From Pilatotrama ljubarskyi (Eukaryota; Basidiomycota; Agaricomycetes; Polyporales; Polyporaceae): a stretch of 38,127 nucleotides of DNA. Below are positions 1 through 9,433 of the stretch, one piece after another (position 1 is the stretch's first letter; each line of letters opens with the position of its first letter). A program made the translations under genes and the position numbers. Under the pieces are notes generated by a model, which saw only the letters and a list, made by a program, of their open reading frames with translations, had not been told where the DNA came from and did not search any database. The stretch lies in contig MU277805.1 in the NCBI GenBank assembly GCA_022385805.1, forward strand, positions 1 to 38,127. Reading direction: 5' to 3'.

Positions 1-2524
1 AAACTGGATCAGGACGAGTTCACGATACTTCTAGCTAGTTCTACGAGGGCGGCTGTCCGAGCCGACGCATCCACAACAGACACCTCCCGCTTACAAGGTA
101 AACTACGCTGCCGCAGCGGTACTTCGTATACTCATCGCTATCGGCAGGAGCTCTTGGAGCAGCGGAAGGACCTGTTCACCGCGGAGGAAAAGGAGAAGGC
201 ATGGTCCGAGGTCACCGAGACCGTGAAGATCTACAGCGACGAGATGATAGAGCGATGGAACTCGGAGATCGACACCTACCTTGTCTACGTGCGTCTCCAA
301 GATCGTGCTGTCCACTTCATTGACCTGATGAGCTAATGTCACATGGCGAAAACAACAGGCGGGTCTCTTCTCCGCCATTGTCACCGCGTTCAACGTTCAA
401 TCGTACGTGTTGTTACAGCAGCAACCGGACCCTACCTTCGCTGCCGTCTTGCAGATCAGTCTGCAGCTCAGTAGCCTTTCTGTCAACCCTCCATTTGTCA
501 ACTCCACCCATCCTCCCTTCGGACTTTCCGATGCAGCACGCGCCGGGCCAGCACCAGAACCGCCGACTAGAGCTGCAGTCGTGGCCTTCAACTCTCTGTG
601 GTTCTCTAGCCTCGTCCTCAGTCTTTCGTCCGCCTCTATCGGCATCATGGTCAAGCAGTGGCTCAACGAGTACAAGTCCGCTTTGTCTTCGGGATCTCAG
701 ACGACTATTCGAGGGACTCGTGAGACTCGGGAGAGCGCTCGACTGCGGCAATACCGACTCAACAACCTCTTCAAGTGGCGCGTCGACGTCGTTGTCCTTG
801 CGATTCCCGTCCTGCTCCAATTGGCACTCGCATTCTTTTTCGCGGGCCTCCTTGTCCTAGTATGGACCCTCCACCCCATCGTCGCGGCGATCATGACCGT
901 CTTCGTAGCTCTCCTGACGGTTTTCACTCTTACCACGATGCTGCTCCCCTCAGTCAAGAGTAGCTGCGCATACCTCTCTCCCCAGGCACTCCTGCTCGAC
1001 GCAATTTGCCAGACGGTGCGGTGCATCTTCTTTCAAGGGCTCCTTGCTCTTGTTCTACGCATCTGGAATCGTGTTTCTCGTCTCGATGGCCGTGATGGGC
1101 TGGTCCCATTTCAAGCTATACGGGTCATAAAGGATGCCTCTCAGAATGTGATCGATTGGTGTCGGTGGAGCAGTTCGAATCGCACCGCACCTCCACGCAC
1201 CTGGCGTACGCGCGAAAAGGAGGCCATTGCGCAGTCCAGCGACTCCCTCGATTGCGACCTCATCGTCATGGCTTACGACACCAGCCTCGCAGATCCCAAC
1301 ATCCTCGACGCTGCTGCCAGATGCCTTGCGGAGGCCAAGGAGATGTTCGTCTTCTGGGCCTTCGACCGCCTCAATGGAGTTGCAGCCAAACACTTCGACC
1401 CCGCCATGACCGCTTACTATGTGGTGCCGTCGGCAAAACCTTCCGCATTCGTGCTATGGTGGAATTCCATGCTCTCAGTGCTCGCGACAGAAGATGCGAG
1501 TCTCGGTGATCGAGGATCCCAGGCGCTGGATGCCACCCCCGACAGGTTCAAGCCGTCGAAGTCAGCTCTAGCTGACTTGAAATATTACCTGCAGAAGTGT
1601 GTGCATTCCGGGCGCCGCCCACCTGCGAGCAGGCATACCCATTGGATCTACGGCGTGCTCTCAGCCGCCATGTGCAACAACGGGACTTCGCAGACTGACG
1701 GCGGCACGAACGAGAGCACATTCCATGTCGACTACCTGGTAAATCTGCTACAAAACCTCTTCAAGGTGGACGTCCTGATCGACAGCAAGGATCTCGGCTA
1801 CAGTGGGTGCAACCGTGTCTTTTCGTCTCGCTTGCTGACCGCATGGTGCCCCCCGCTGCTGCTATCAGTTACCGCGGCCGTGACGCACAGGTTACGCGAA
1901 GTTCGGCGCAAAGCTCCGGATATGAGATCGAAAGAGGAGCGCATCGCAGTTACTGACATGGTCCACCTCCTCGTGCAGTGTCGGGCTAGGCTGATGTCTG
2001 CCCCTGACCTTTCTGGCGATCACCGAGACGCTTTGTGCAAGCATACCGAAGAGGTGCTTCGTGATTTCGCGCAGGCGCTACAAAACGAGGATTGCACCTG
2101 GTTGAGTCTTCAGACGCTGATGAAGCTTCTGGATAGTCTGGCCGAGGAAGGCACCCTTGCGAGGCCGCTCGTTTCCTTCGACTGCTTATCTGCGGTCAGG
2201 GTCGTCCTTCATAGGATGAAGTATCAATGCGGATACGACGACTATGACAGTAGGCGTCTCAGGGAGTGCGAGTCCGCGCTGCAGAAGCTCGAGTCGAAGG
2301 TGCACAGCTGTAATCCTTTCTCGCCTCACGGTCGCCACGATCGCGCGCACTCCTCCACGGTGCCGTCTCCTCCCATAGCAGGCGCCGTCGGGCCAGCCAC
2401 CACGTCCCAGCTCCAACCACCCGAGCCGCAACCCATCCAGGGGCAAGCAGTGAGCAGCGGTGAGCCTTCGGACCCTGCGGATACCGCCAACTCTTCCAAC
2501 CCCGGGGTCGCCTCTTCGGTCTGA
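1..2524 (+). CDS. DUF6535-type membrane protein, copy 1 (5' partial, shortened tail)
   Basis: Function unknown; probable four-helix integral membrane protein. Visible exons: end of exon 2 (to 97), exon 3 148-288, exon 4 359-1802, exon 5 plus tail 1869-2524. Introns are 98-147, 289-358 (contains stops) and 1803-1868. The core begins AGLFSAIVTAFNVQSY, then come an LWFSSLVLSLSSASIGIM helix, a third helix (about 790-870) and a fourth (about 875-940), followed by the conserved AYDTSLADPNILDAAARCL segment near 1270-1330. Oddities: in exon 2 the phase-0 frame meets TAG at 32-34, so this exon is damaged or starts after it; intron 4 is 66 nt and stop-free; intron 5 and the start of exon 6 are missing, with exon 5 fused to the mid-tail near 2325; a frame change near 2515 ends the protein at 2524 although tail-like sequence continues. 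Likely a decaying gene, but the core is open for about 700 codons. Confidence 0.72.
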
Positions 2525-2895
2525 CGTATGCTTCGGCTCGCGTCCTGGCTCGACCTCCACGTCATGAAGGCGTCCATCAGATGCAGTACAGGAGCCTGCG
2601 GAGGGCACGAACTCGGTGTCATGAACCCCTGAGGTGGCGAGCCGCATGGAGCTCCCAAAACCGAGCTTACCTCGTCATCTACTCTGTCTTTCATCTCGCG
2701 CACCGACAAAGCCTCGACGTCGCAATCCTCACCGTCGCACTCCCTCCCAAACTTGAACCTGATCAGAAGGACGACGTTTACCCTTCTTCTCCCTCGAAGC
2801 TCGAAGCCTCAGTGTCGAGCCTGTCGACGATCCTGCGGGTACCTCGGTATTTGCCGAGTCTCTCCCACTGCCCTACAGTGCGCGAGATGAAGGCG
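2525..2895 (+). pseudogene. Out-of-frame remnant of the DUF6535 copy 1 tail
   Basis: After the stop of copy 1 the sequence still aligns with exon 6 of copies 2 and 3, in another frame: the SD.RF.SRSGAASTSQS-like stretch is at about 2520-2565, followed by its own stop, and a stretch matching copy 3 21290-21460 (the region around TCGCAATCCTCACCGTCGCACTC) lies at about 2690-2880. It is the former C-terminal coding sequence, cut off by the frame change near 2515. Confidence 0.6.
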
Positions 2896-5241
2896 CCAGG
2901 TGTCATCCCGTGGCCGGAACGCGCTGGCAGCGATCCATCTCGGGCGCACGCCGACTCGCGTCGCTGGTGGCTGGCGGACCGTGATGCTGCCTCGCATTAG
3001 GAAAGTTGCGTTACATGACCATTGTACGTACCCCCTCGTCTGATTTCGCACTCCTCTCGCCTTCCGAATTCCATATTCACCACGCGTTCCAGCTCAGATA
3101 TGTATGCTCAGCTCTGTACTGTTACTATTTACGAGCTTCCAAGTTTTGTTATACGCCTCTCGATCTCGCGCTGTCCTGTACCTCGCGCTGTCCTCTCCTG
3201 ACTGTTCTGTATCCACGCCAGTCCGTCAGTTTCGCGGTGTCGTGCTCGATTTCCTGTGTACCGGCTGTCCCCGGATCGAGCCCTCTACTCTGCGTCTCTC
3301 CCGATAGCTCGCTCTCCTGCTCGTTCGCTTCGTCAGATACGTCTCTTGCTTACCATCGCTATGATGTTGTCTTGAACCGCAGTGTTCTCCAGCAGTCGAC
3401 TGCCCAATACATATGCCGCTTGCCTTAATCGCCGTGAGCGTTCTCGCAAGACGTACCGGGACGAGGATGTTGGGAGAGGTGAGGTCAACCGCTATCGACC
3501 GCTAAGAGTTGCGGTGTCGCGGAGAGACCTCCATGTATGGAGAACGTCTCGACAGCATCATCGGAGCGAGGATGGGCTACCCAGTGGTTCACCTGTACGA
3601 CCAAGTGCACCGCGTGCGTGGCCCGCAGACCCGACCGCATTCGCGTCGTGATAGCACGCGAGGTCCCTCGCTCCGGCGCCGGCGTGAATGCCACCGAGGC
3701 TCTACATAGGCTCGCCGTCGACGTGGACAGCCGGGTTGTCCTGACATGACCGCCCGGCTAAGACCTGTCGGTGTCCGCGAGGAACGCATAGGCGGCGGCG
3801 CGCACTGACGGGACGTCGCTACGCACGACCTCGTTCGCCGGGGTGCAGGGCGGCGAATTGGGTGTGTACAGGCCCTGTGAGTCGTACTTGGCGCTTCTGC
3901 TCCGCTGATGGGCGGGCGCCGGCCGGGTGGTCGAAAGTGAGCAAGCCGTGTGGGGGGCAGAAGGGCGCATAGCCGTTGATGTCCCCCACCGCAAAATGTC
4001 TACGCAGATCCTGCGCAGCGTCGTCTCGTCGGTGCTGATGCTCTTCCACAGAGGCTCGTGGAGCGAGGAAGAGGCGGCGTCAGCGTGCCAGACCTAGCCA
4101 GGATCGTCTCGTCTGATACGGGCACATACCGCATGATAGGGCTTAACCTGCGGGCACCCGGACCGCTCGTGAAATGAGATTCATCCACAGGGACCTACTG
4201 TAGACAACCAGGGAGGCCTGTCAAGAACGCGTCGGTTGGAGACGCGTCGATTGGGCTATCGAACGCTTCGCCTCCAGAAACATGAGTACATACCTCGCCA
4301 TTGAATTTGACTTTCACCGCACCGCGACTGAGGCGCAATGCAGTCAGTACGAGGTATGTGGAGACGTGCTTGGAGGGGTTCCAGAGGGCTCGGATGAGCG
4401 AGTGTAGGAGGAATGTATCCGTGGCTACCCCCCGAACGCAGCGGTGGAGAGGTGCGCGCGGGACCGAGACGCACAAAGTATCCGTCCAGGCTTGCTTGCG
4501 TTCTTGGCCGATGATCTTCGCCGCGTGTAATTGAGTCTCGCTCAATGCTCTGATGATGGCAATCATCTAAACAGAACGACAGTGTCAGCTGCTCAGGAAT
4601 GCGAGGACGAGCTTAGTAGACCCGACCGTGCTCACCTTTGTCCTCGCTGGGACATTGTCGCGGAAGACGTACACCGGCTGGCATAACGGGAGAGTTGTGC
4701 TTGATCTAATTGTATGGGATGCTCGACGTCAACTCTGCAGACCATGCCATTAGTTGAAGGCATACAATTAATCCAAGTGTCGCGCACAGAGAAGGTGAGC
4801 AATGCCGTATTTCAGGGACCTTGAGGATGCGCTTATAAAAGAGAGGACGATGGACGTTGAGCGGGATGAGAGCTAGACGCTGCGCGAGTTTGGCATGGGC
4901 GCGCCATAGTGGGAGAGAATACGTACTGTGCTCACTACGACTGATATCATGTTGTTCACTACACCTACAGCTCGATCACCTGCAGCTCTGCCCGGCACCA
5001 ATGACTCAACTGACCGGAACCAGAGCGCGCTTCCGACGATGCACGGCGATGGATGTCTTGCGACTACGGTGACCGTGCGGCGGTGGGACTTGCCACTGTC
5101 TGTGGGGCGTCGTGGTTGGTCGCAACTTCGTAGTCGTGACTCACTGTGCCTCTGCAGCACTGCAGGTGGCGCGTCCAGGGCCGGACTTCCCGGACCCACA
5201 CCGTCGCAAGCGCCGAGGGACTCCGGACGGAATGCAAGCGC
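2896..5241. other. Spacer 1, left part: conserved unit spacer without a clear gene
   Basis: No intact gene recognised. From about 3090 to 3400 it is C/T-rich and matches the 3' flanks of copies 2-4 (13110ff, 21670ff, 30480ff), so it probably holds the 3'UTR and terminator. From 3480 to 4190 there are minus-strand peptides shared with units 2 and 3 (for example TPAPER followed by a Trp or Ser and RAI; and PL.KSI....T.R), but in different frames. From about 4300 to 5230 it matches 14190-15090 and 22570-23480. These look like relics of a second gene carried by the unit, on the minus strand if anything. Confidence 0.5.
4195..4566 (-). CDS. Possible exon of an unidentified minus-strand gene
   Basis: This 123-codon open frame starts directly after a plausible minus-strand intron (donor gtgagc reading down from 4635, acceptor tttag ending at 4567; 69 nt). 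Its segment with RCVRGVAT and IRALWNPSK has a counterpart in unit 2 (about 14340-14240, minus strand, RCVRAVAT...VRALWTHTK), where frameshifts and stops break it. I do not recognise the family. It could equally be chance conservation of duplicated DNA. If real, this is the least damaged copy of the second gene of the unit. Confidence 0.22.
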   Translation of the reverse strand: MIAIIRALSETQLHAAKIIGQERKQAWTDTLCVSVPRAPLHRCVRGVATDTFLLHSLIRALWNPSKHVSTYLVLTALRLSRGAVKVKFNGEVCTHVSGGEAFDSPIDASPTDAFLTGLPGCLQ

Positions 5242-6051
5242 CGGTGACCCAAGAGGGGTGTGAGATCTGAATCGGGGACACCGACCTCTTAGACGCCCGA
5301 CTTTTTGCGAATTTCCCAGCTGCGTAGCTCGCCCAGTTCGTCGATTGAGGCCTCGGGACCCCCCCAAAGGGGTCCTATTTTCGATATCTAAGAAACGTTC
5401 TGTGTAGGTCGCATGGCGGAAAACGCCCTCAGTGAGGAGTTAGAGGGGGGTAAGATTATTTCCTTTCTCGGACGGATTTGGAGTCGTCAACTTCTTTCCT
5501 CTCGCCTGGTCTCAAATCGCATTCGCTTAACTTCTAACCCCCCTAACCCCCCCTACAAATCTATGTCTCAGAATCGAATGGTGCAAGGATCATGCAGATT
5601 GGTGAGGAAGTGAGGGAGCTATGGCAGGACCCCTGACAATGGTAGGCGGACCTTCAGGACATGACCGGACAAAATGGGGGGTCCCGGACCCCCTATGCCT
5701 CTTCCAGTCCGGACAAAAACCGGGCTAAATCCGCCAGGAACCCTCTGAGAATACCGGACAAACCGACCGCTCTGTGGGCTCTGAGGGATTTAGCGCCCGT
5801 GAAGGCCGGAAGCGCCGGAAGCCTCAGCACTTTGACCGGACATTTCCGGCGAAAAAAATGGGTCAATGCCTCATCAAATCCGGACATTTATGGCGGAAGA
5901 GGGCGATTTGATGTCCGGACATTTTCTCCAGATTTTCGAAATTGCTGAAGAGGGTTCCCCTACCATTGTCAGGGGTCCTGCTATGGCCCCATCAGTGCCA
6001 GATCGAGGTCAGTGTCGGGCGCTTGGATTCCGCCCCCCTCTTGCGGTGACC
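5242..6051. mobile_element. Non-autonomous hAT-like TIR element with 8-bp target duplication
   Basis: The element proper is 5250-6043 (794 bp including the nested insertion). It starts CAAGAGGGG and ends CCCCTCTTG; the two ends stay complementary, imperfectly, for about 40 bp. It is flanked by a perfect 8-bp direct repeat CGGTGACC at 5242-5249 and 6044-6051. An 8-bp duplication and CA...TG ends are known features of the hAT superfamily. The paralogous site in unit 2 (about 15095-15110) and unit 3 is empty: homology on both sides is continuous there. No transposase frame is seen inside, so it depends on an enzyme elsewhere. Confidence 0.85.
5619..5986. mobile_element. Second TIR element (MITE) nested in the first
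   Basis: The element proper is 5625-5980 (356 bp) with perfect 22-bp terminal inverted repeats (5625-5646 against 5959-5980, starting CAGGACCCCTGACAATGG). It is flanked by a 6-bp direct repeat CTATGG at 5619-5624 and 5981-5986. Inside are about six copies of CCGGACA or its complement, spread towards both ends, like subterminal transposase-binding repeats of hAT elements. There is no coding sequence. It interrupts the older 5250-6043 element and is therefore the younger insertion; the perfect TIRs agree with that. Confidence 0.82.
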
Positions 6052-6911
6052 TTCGGTCTTCTCGGCGTCGTTCTGCCCAGAGTCCAGCTGGTCCTCTGTC
6101 AGTGTCTCCTCGTCACCCCGACGTCCGACGTCCCAGCAGTGCTGAGCAGCCTCGCTTTGCTTGTCGTCCATTACTGGCCGAATTTCTGGTCTGGGGTCTC
6201 CAATACTGCGACTGAGGCGGTTACTGCCATCGCGTCCAGTCCACTGCATCTTCCGACCCCGAGTCGTCCTCCATTCTCGCTCTCGTCTCCTCGAACATCG
6301 AGCCTGCATCGTGCACTGCATCTGCACATGCGTACGCAGCTCAATCTCTCCGGTCTGCCTTGCTGCGATCTCTTCGGCTGATCGCCAGCACCCTCGCTCA
6401 GTCTCCGTGGCGTCCCCTGCTACAGTCTGGTAAGACTCCGCCTGTCCTGCGTGCATATACGCTCTTCCTGTAGCCTCTCAAGATCTCACCGACTGGTGTG
6501 TTCAGAGCACTGGACGAGACATCTGCTCCTTGATGTTGTCGAGGTTCTTGAGTAAGTGTGCTGCACCCTCCCCGCCGGCGTCGCCCTCGTTCTCTCCGTC
6601 GACGACTCTCGTCTGTCTATCCTCCCCAGCTGCTGCATCCAAGGCCGACTGCGTTCCCGGTGTTGTTCTCAATCACCCTTTCTTTTCACTCTTCTCGCGC
6701 TATGCGGACTCCTAAGACGGTCATTCTTCGCACGTCAAGCCACCGCGCCCGGTCTAACGCAATCTCCAGCGCGAGGAAGGCTCCTCTCACGCGCAATCTC
6801 GCTCAGTACGACCTCACTAGCCTGACGACTGTTTTCTGGACCTCGCCGTCAGTCTGGTCGACCGTATCCACAGATCGGCATCGCTGGACGCAATGGACCT
6901 GGGCTCATCCA

Positions 6912-6960
6912 GCTCAACCGTATGCTATCGAGTCGGCCCGAGGGTAGCATACGGTCGAGC
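6912..6960. repeat. Inverted repeat, possible hairpin
   Basis: Arms of 16 bp (6912-6927 and 6945-6960) pair with one mismatch (GCTCAACCGTATGCTA against the complement of TAGCATACGGTCGAGC), with a 17-nt loop. The corresponding place in spacers 2-4 has only the left arm-like sequence (CTCAACCGTAGAC), so the right arm is specific to unit 1. It may come from a templated mutation or small inverted duplication. No gene or element ends here. Confidence 0.7.
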
Positions 6961-7259
6961 AAGCGGACCCCCCCAATCCCTCTACCCCCATTCGAATCCC
7001 GCGTTCCACCTTGGACCCACCTGGGTATGTACGCATGCCTATGCAAGCATACCCCACGATCATTCGATGCTGAGAGCACGCGACCGCGACGGACGGCGAC
7101 GCTGTGCGGCTCGCAGCACTGCAGTCGTCGTCAGCCGCCATGGGCTCCCAAATGTTTTAATTGGACTGTATATATTCCAATCCCTCGCTTTGCTCCACTT
7201 CGTAGCCAGCGCCGCGCTGGCCTGGTTCTCCGGCTGTCAGTTGTTCAGTACTCACCACC

Positions 7260-7709
7260 ATGGCAGACGCTTCGCAGCTCCTGCGCGAACGGGAGCGAGC
7301 GACGCCCACCTGCCACACAGGCGCACGCGCGCGGTCATCCGGACGGCCAAATGTTCCACATCCTCACCGTACGGAGCGGTTGAGCAGCGCCTGGCGAGAT
7401 GCACACCGCCACCATTCAGCGCTATACAGCGCTCGCCGGTTCTCTACGCTCCCCACCCGCTTACGGGCTCTCAAGCCCATGGCTCGCGCCATACACGGGG
7501 CCAGACCACGCTCCTCCATCAGGTCGGCTATACGGGCGACCGTGTTCTGGGAGGTCGCATCGGGCACCGTCGGAGTGCTCGTTGTGCTGTGCTGGTCTCG
7601 CTCGTCTCCCGTGATGACGCCGGAGCGAATGGCAGAAAACAACGCGTCGCTCGCGGCCAAGCCGCTCTGGACGCCCCCTCCACGTCGCCGCCGCGCAGCA
7701 AATACGTAG
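7260..7709 (+). CDS. Possible small gene start conserved in each spacer (unit 1 form)
   Basis: The ATG sits in a strong context (CACCATGG) and opens a 149-codon frame starting MADASQLLRERERA. The same ATG recurs in unit 2 (16215, MEDVAQLPHKSRIA), unit 3 (24617, MDDVSSSS) and unit 4 (32685, MEHASQLLRKREHA). Only the first 12-15 codons are shared in frame; the frames then diverge and end at different places (450, 124, about 447 and 111 nt). A TATA-like TATATATTCC lies about 95 bp upstream in unit 1. It may be a decayed second gene. Family unknown; a non-coding origin is about as likely. Confidence 0.25.
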   Translation: MADASQLLRERERATPTCHTGARARSSGRPNVPHPHRTERLSSAWRDAHRHHSALYSARRFSTLPTRLRALKPMARAIHGARPRSSIRSAIRATVFWEVASGTVGVLVVLCWSRSSPVMTPERMAENNASLAAKPLWTPPPRRRRAANT

Positions 7710-9433
7710 CTTCGCAAGACCAGGTTGACGGGGACAGGACCCGAGTGCGGCGCAAGCATCTGCTCCGACGCGCGCACGGCGGTCGTGATCGGGAACTTTG
7801 AATCACTTTACCGCTTCATCGTCACCGAGTTCATCTCGCACTCGAAGCTTGAGTGGTGGTCAAATATGACTTCCAGTTCCCGGGCGTCGACCGAGGTTCA
7901 AACCGTACGAGTGCCTGTCTTTCCCTGTCTGGTGTCCAGTACTGACTCAGAATGAAGGCAGGTCATCTGTCGCTCGGTCTGTCCTTGCTACGCGAGGGAC
8001 GAGACGGTGGAGCACGGAGAACGCGTAAAGCTAGACTGCTGCGCCTGTGGCTGTGCATAGGCGTCGAGCTACTGGAGAGAGACAAATCAACCCCCAACAG
8101 CGGCAACCCTGCAAAGCTCGAGCGCGACACCGGGAAGACCTCGTCCTGCCGGGGCGCGTTACGGAATCAATACTTGCAGGAGTACGCAGGTCAAGCGGTT
8201 CGTATCTTGTGGTACCGAAAGTACCGCTGGTGCCGTGCTCATTGGCGTCGGATAGACCTTCTCTCGTCAAGTACGACGACTACGAATTACAGAGTGCACT
8301 TGTCTTTGTCCACGCGGGCGCCAAAGGGAAGTGCGCATGTTCTCAGGTGAGTCTATCAATGAGGTCCTGAAGGTTCGCATTGCCGGCAGCGAGGACTTGG
8401 CGTGCAGCAGACCTCGCGCGCGGCACGTTCGCCAGGCGGCAGCTCGAGACGAAGTGTGCTGCTGTCCGGGCGATGGCGGTTCAGGTGCTTCGCGGACGCC
8501 TTCAGATGCTTCATGCTCTGGACGTATCCGAAAAACCCAGGCCACTCGCAGCTTTAAATTTCGCCGGTCGCTACATCTAGCACATATACTGCGGACGTGT
8601 CGTTTGCATGGTATGCTCGTTTTCGCAGGCGACGCGAGGCATCGTTTGGCACGCGGGCCTACACCCTTCGAGTGCAGAACGATTTTTTTTTCGTGTCAAC
8701 TCGATATCCGAGTGTGGGTCTGGCCCGGGGACCGGTCGTTGCATACTGCAGGACCGCTGCCTCGTTTTCTTGCGTGTGGCAATCAATTGCCGTGTCCTCA
8801 ATTGAGTCTGTACACATCTCTCCGGTACCATGGGCGGGTGGGCCGTTTTTAACGCCCGCATGGACGTGGATTGCAGGTTCCTTGGACACTCGAGCGCCTC
8901 GATCCGCCGGCCTTTCCGTCTCACCGGTTGACAGTGCCATTCAGGCAATAGCTGCACACCGTGCGGCCATCTCCGTCCGCCAGCATTCAGATGCACTGTA
9001 TGAACATTCCTCGTCATGGCTTGCCAGCCTGAGCGTAGTGAGTGTTATGCTAAACGTTCCTTGTGTTCTGCAGCGCTGTTCAGCAATGCAGTATTATACG
9101 GTTCAAGTATCGCCGCGTCGCACACGTGGTATGCCTCGTGGTGGACCGAGGAACTGCAGGCCGTCGAATGGAAGTCGAGAAGCCTGTCATAGAAGACAAC
9201 TATGTACACCAGTCTGACGGCGCACTTGGATCTGCGGCGAGTCGATTGGCAGGCTAGCATCAAAATTAGCACTCCCTGGGGCCTCGCCGGAATCGCTCGT
9301 ATCACATCCACTCTCCCTCAGGCTCTCGAGTCCGCGCCCACCCCCATCGTCGCCTCCCGCAGCCACGTCTGCTTCCAACCCTCCTCGCAATCCTCTCTGC
9401 TGAAGCGCTATCGCAGGTGTTATCACGGTAACA

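Larger units (their letters stand above)
6052..9433. other. Spacer 1, right part: conserved unit spacer
   Basis: No intact gene recognised. Homology to spacers 2-4 resumes at 6052. It contains a C/T-rich stretch (6390-6700), a block at 6720-6900 whose + frame (RNLAQYDLTSL-like) recurs at 15720ff, 24110ff and 32180ff, a hairpin at 6912-6960, an ATG in good context at 7260, and an upstream block of gene 2 at about 9066-9180 with TCGTGGTGGACCGAG. Splice-like signals occur on both strands. The stretch 7800-9050 shows nothing I can name. Confidence 0.5.

Noticed and set aside
5538..5562. Telomere-like TAACCCCCCTAACCCCCCC stretch
   Set aside because: Only two irregular repeats, inside a transposable element, and not matching the fungal TTAGGG unit; not a telomere or interstitial array.
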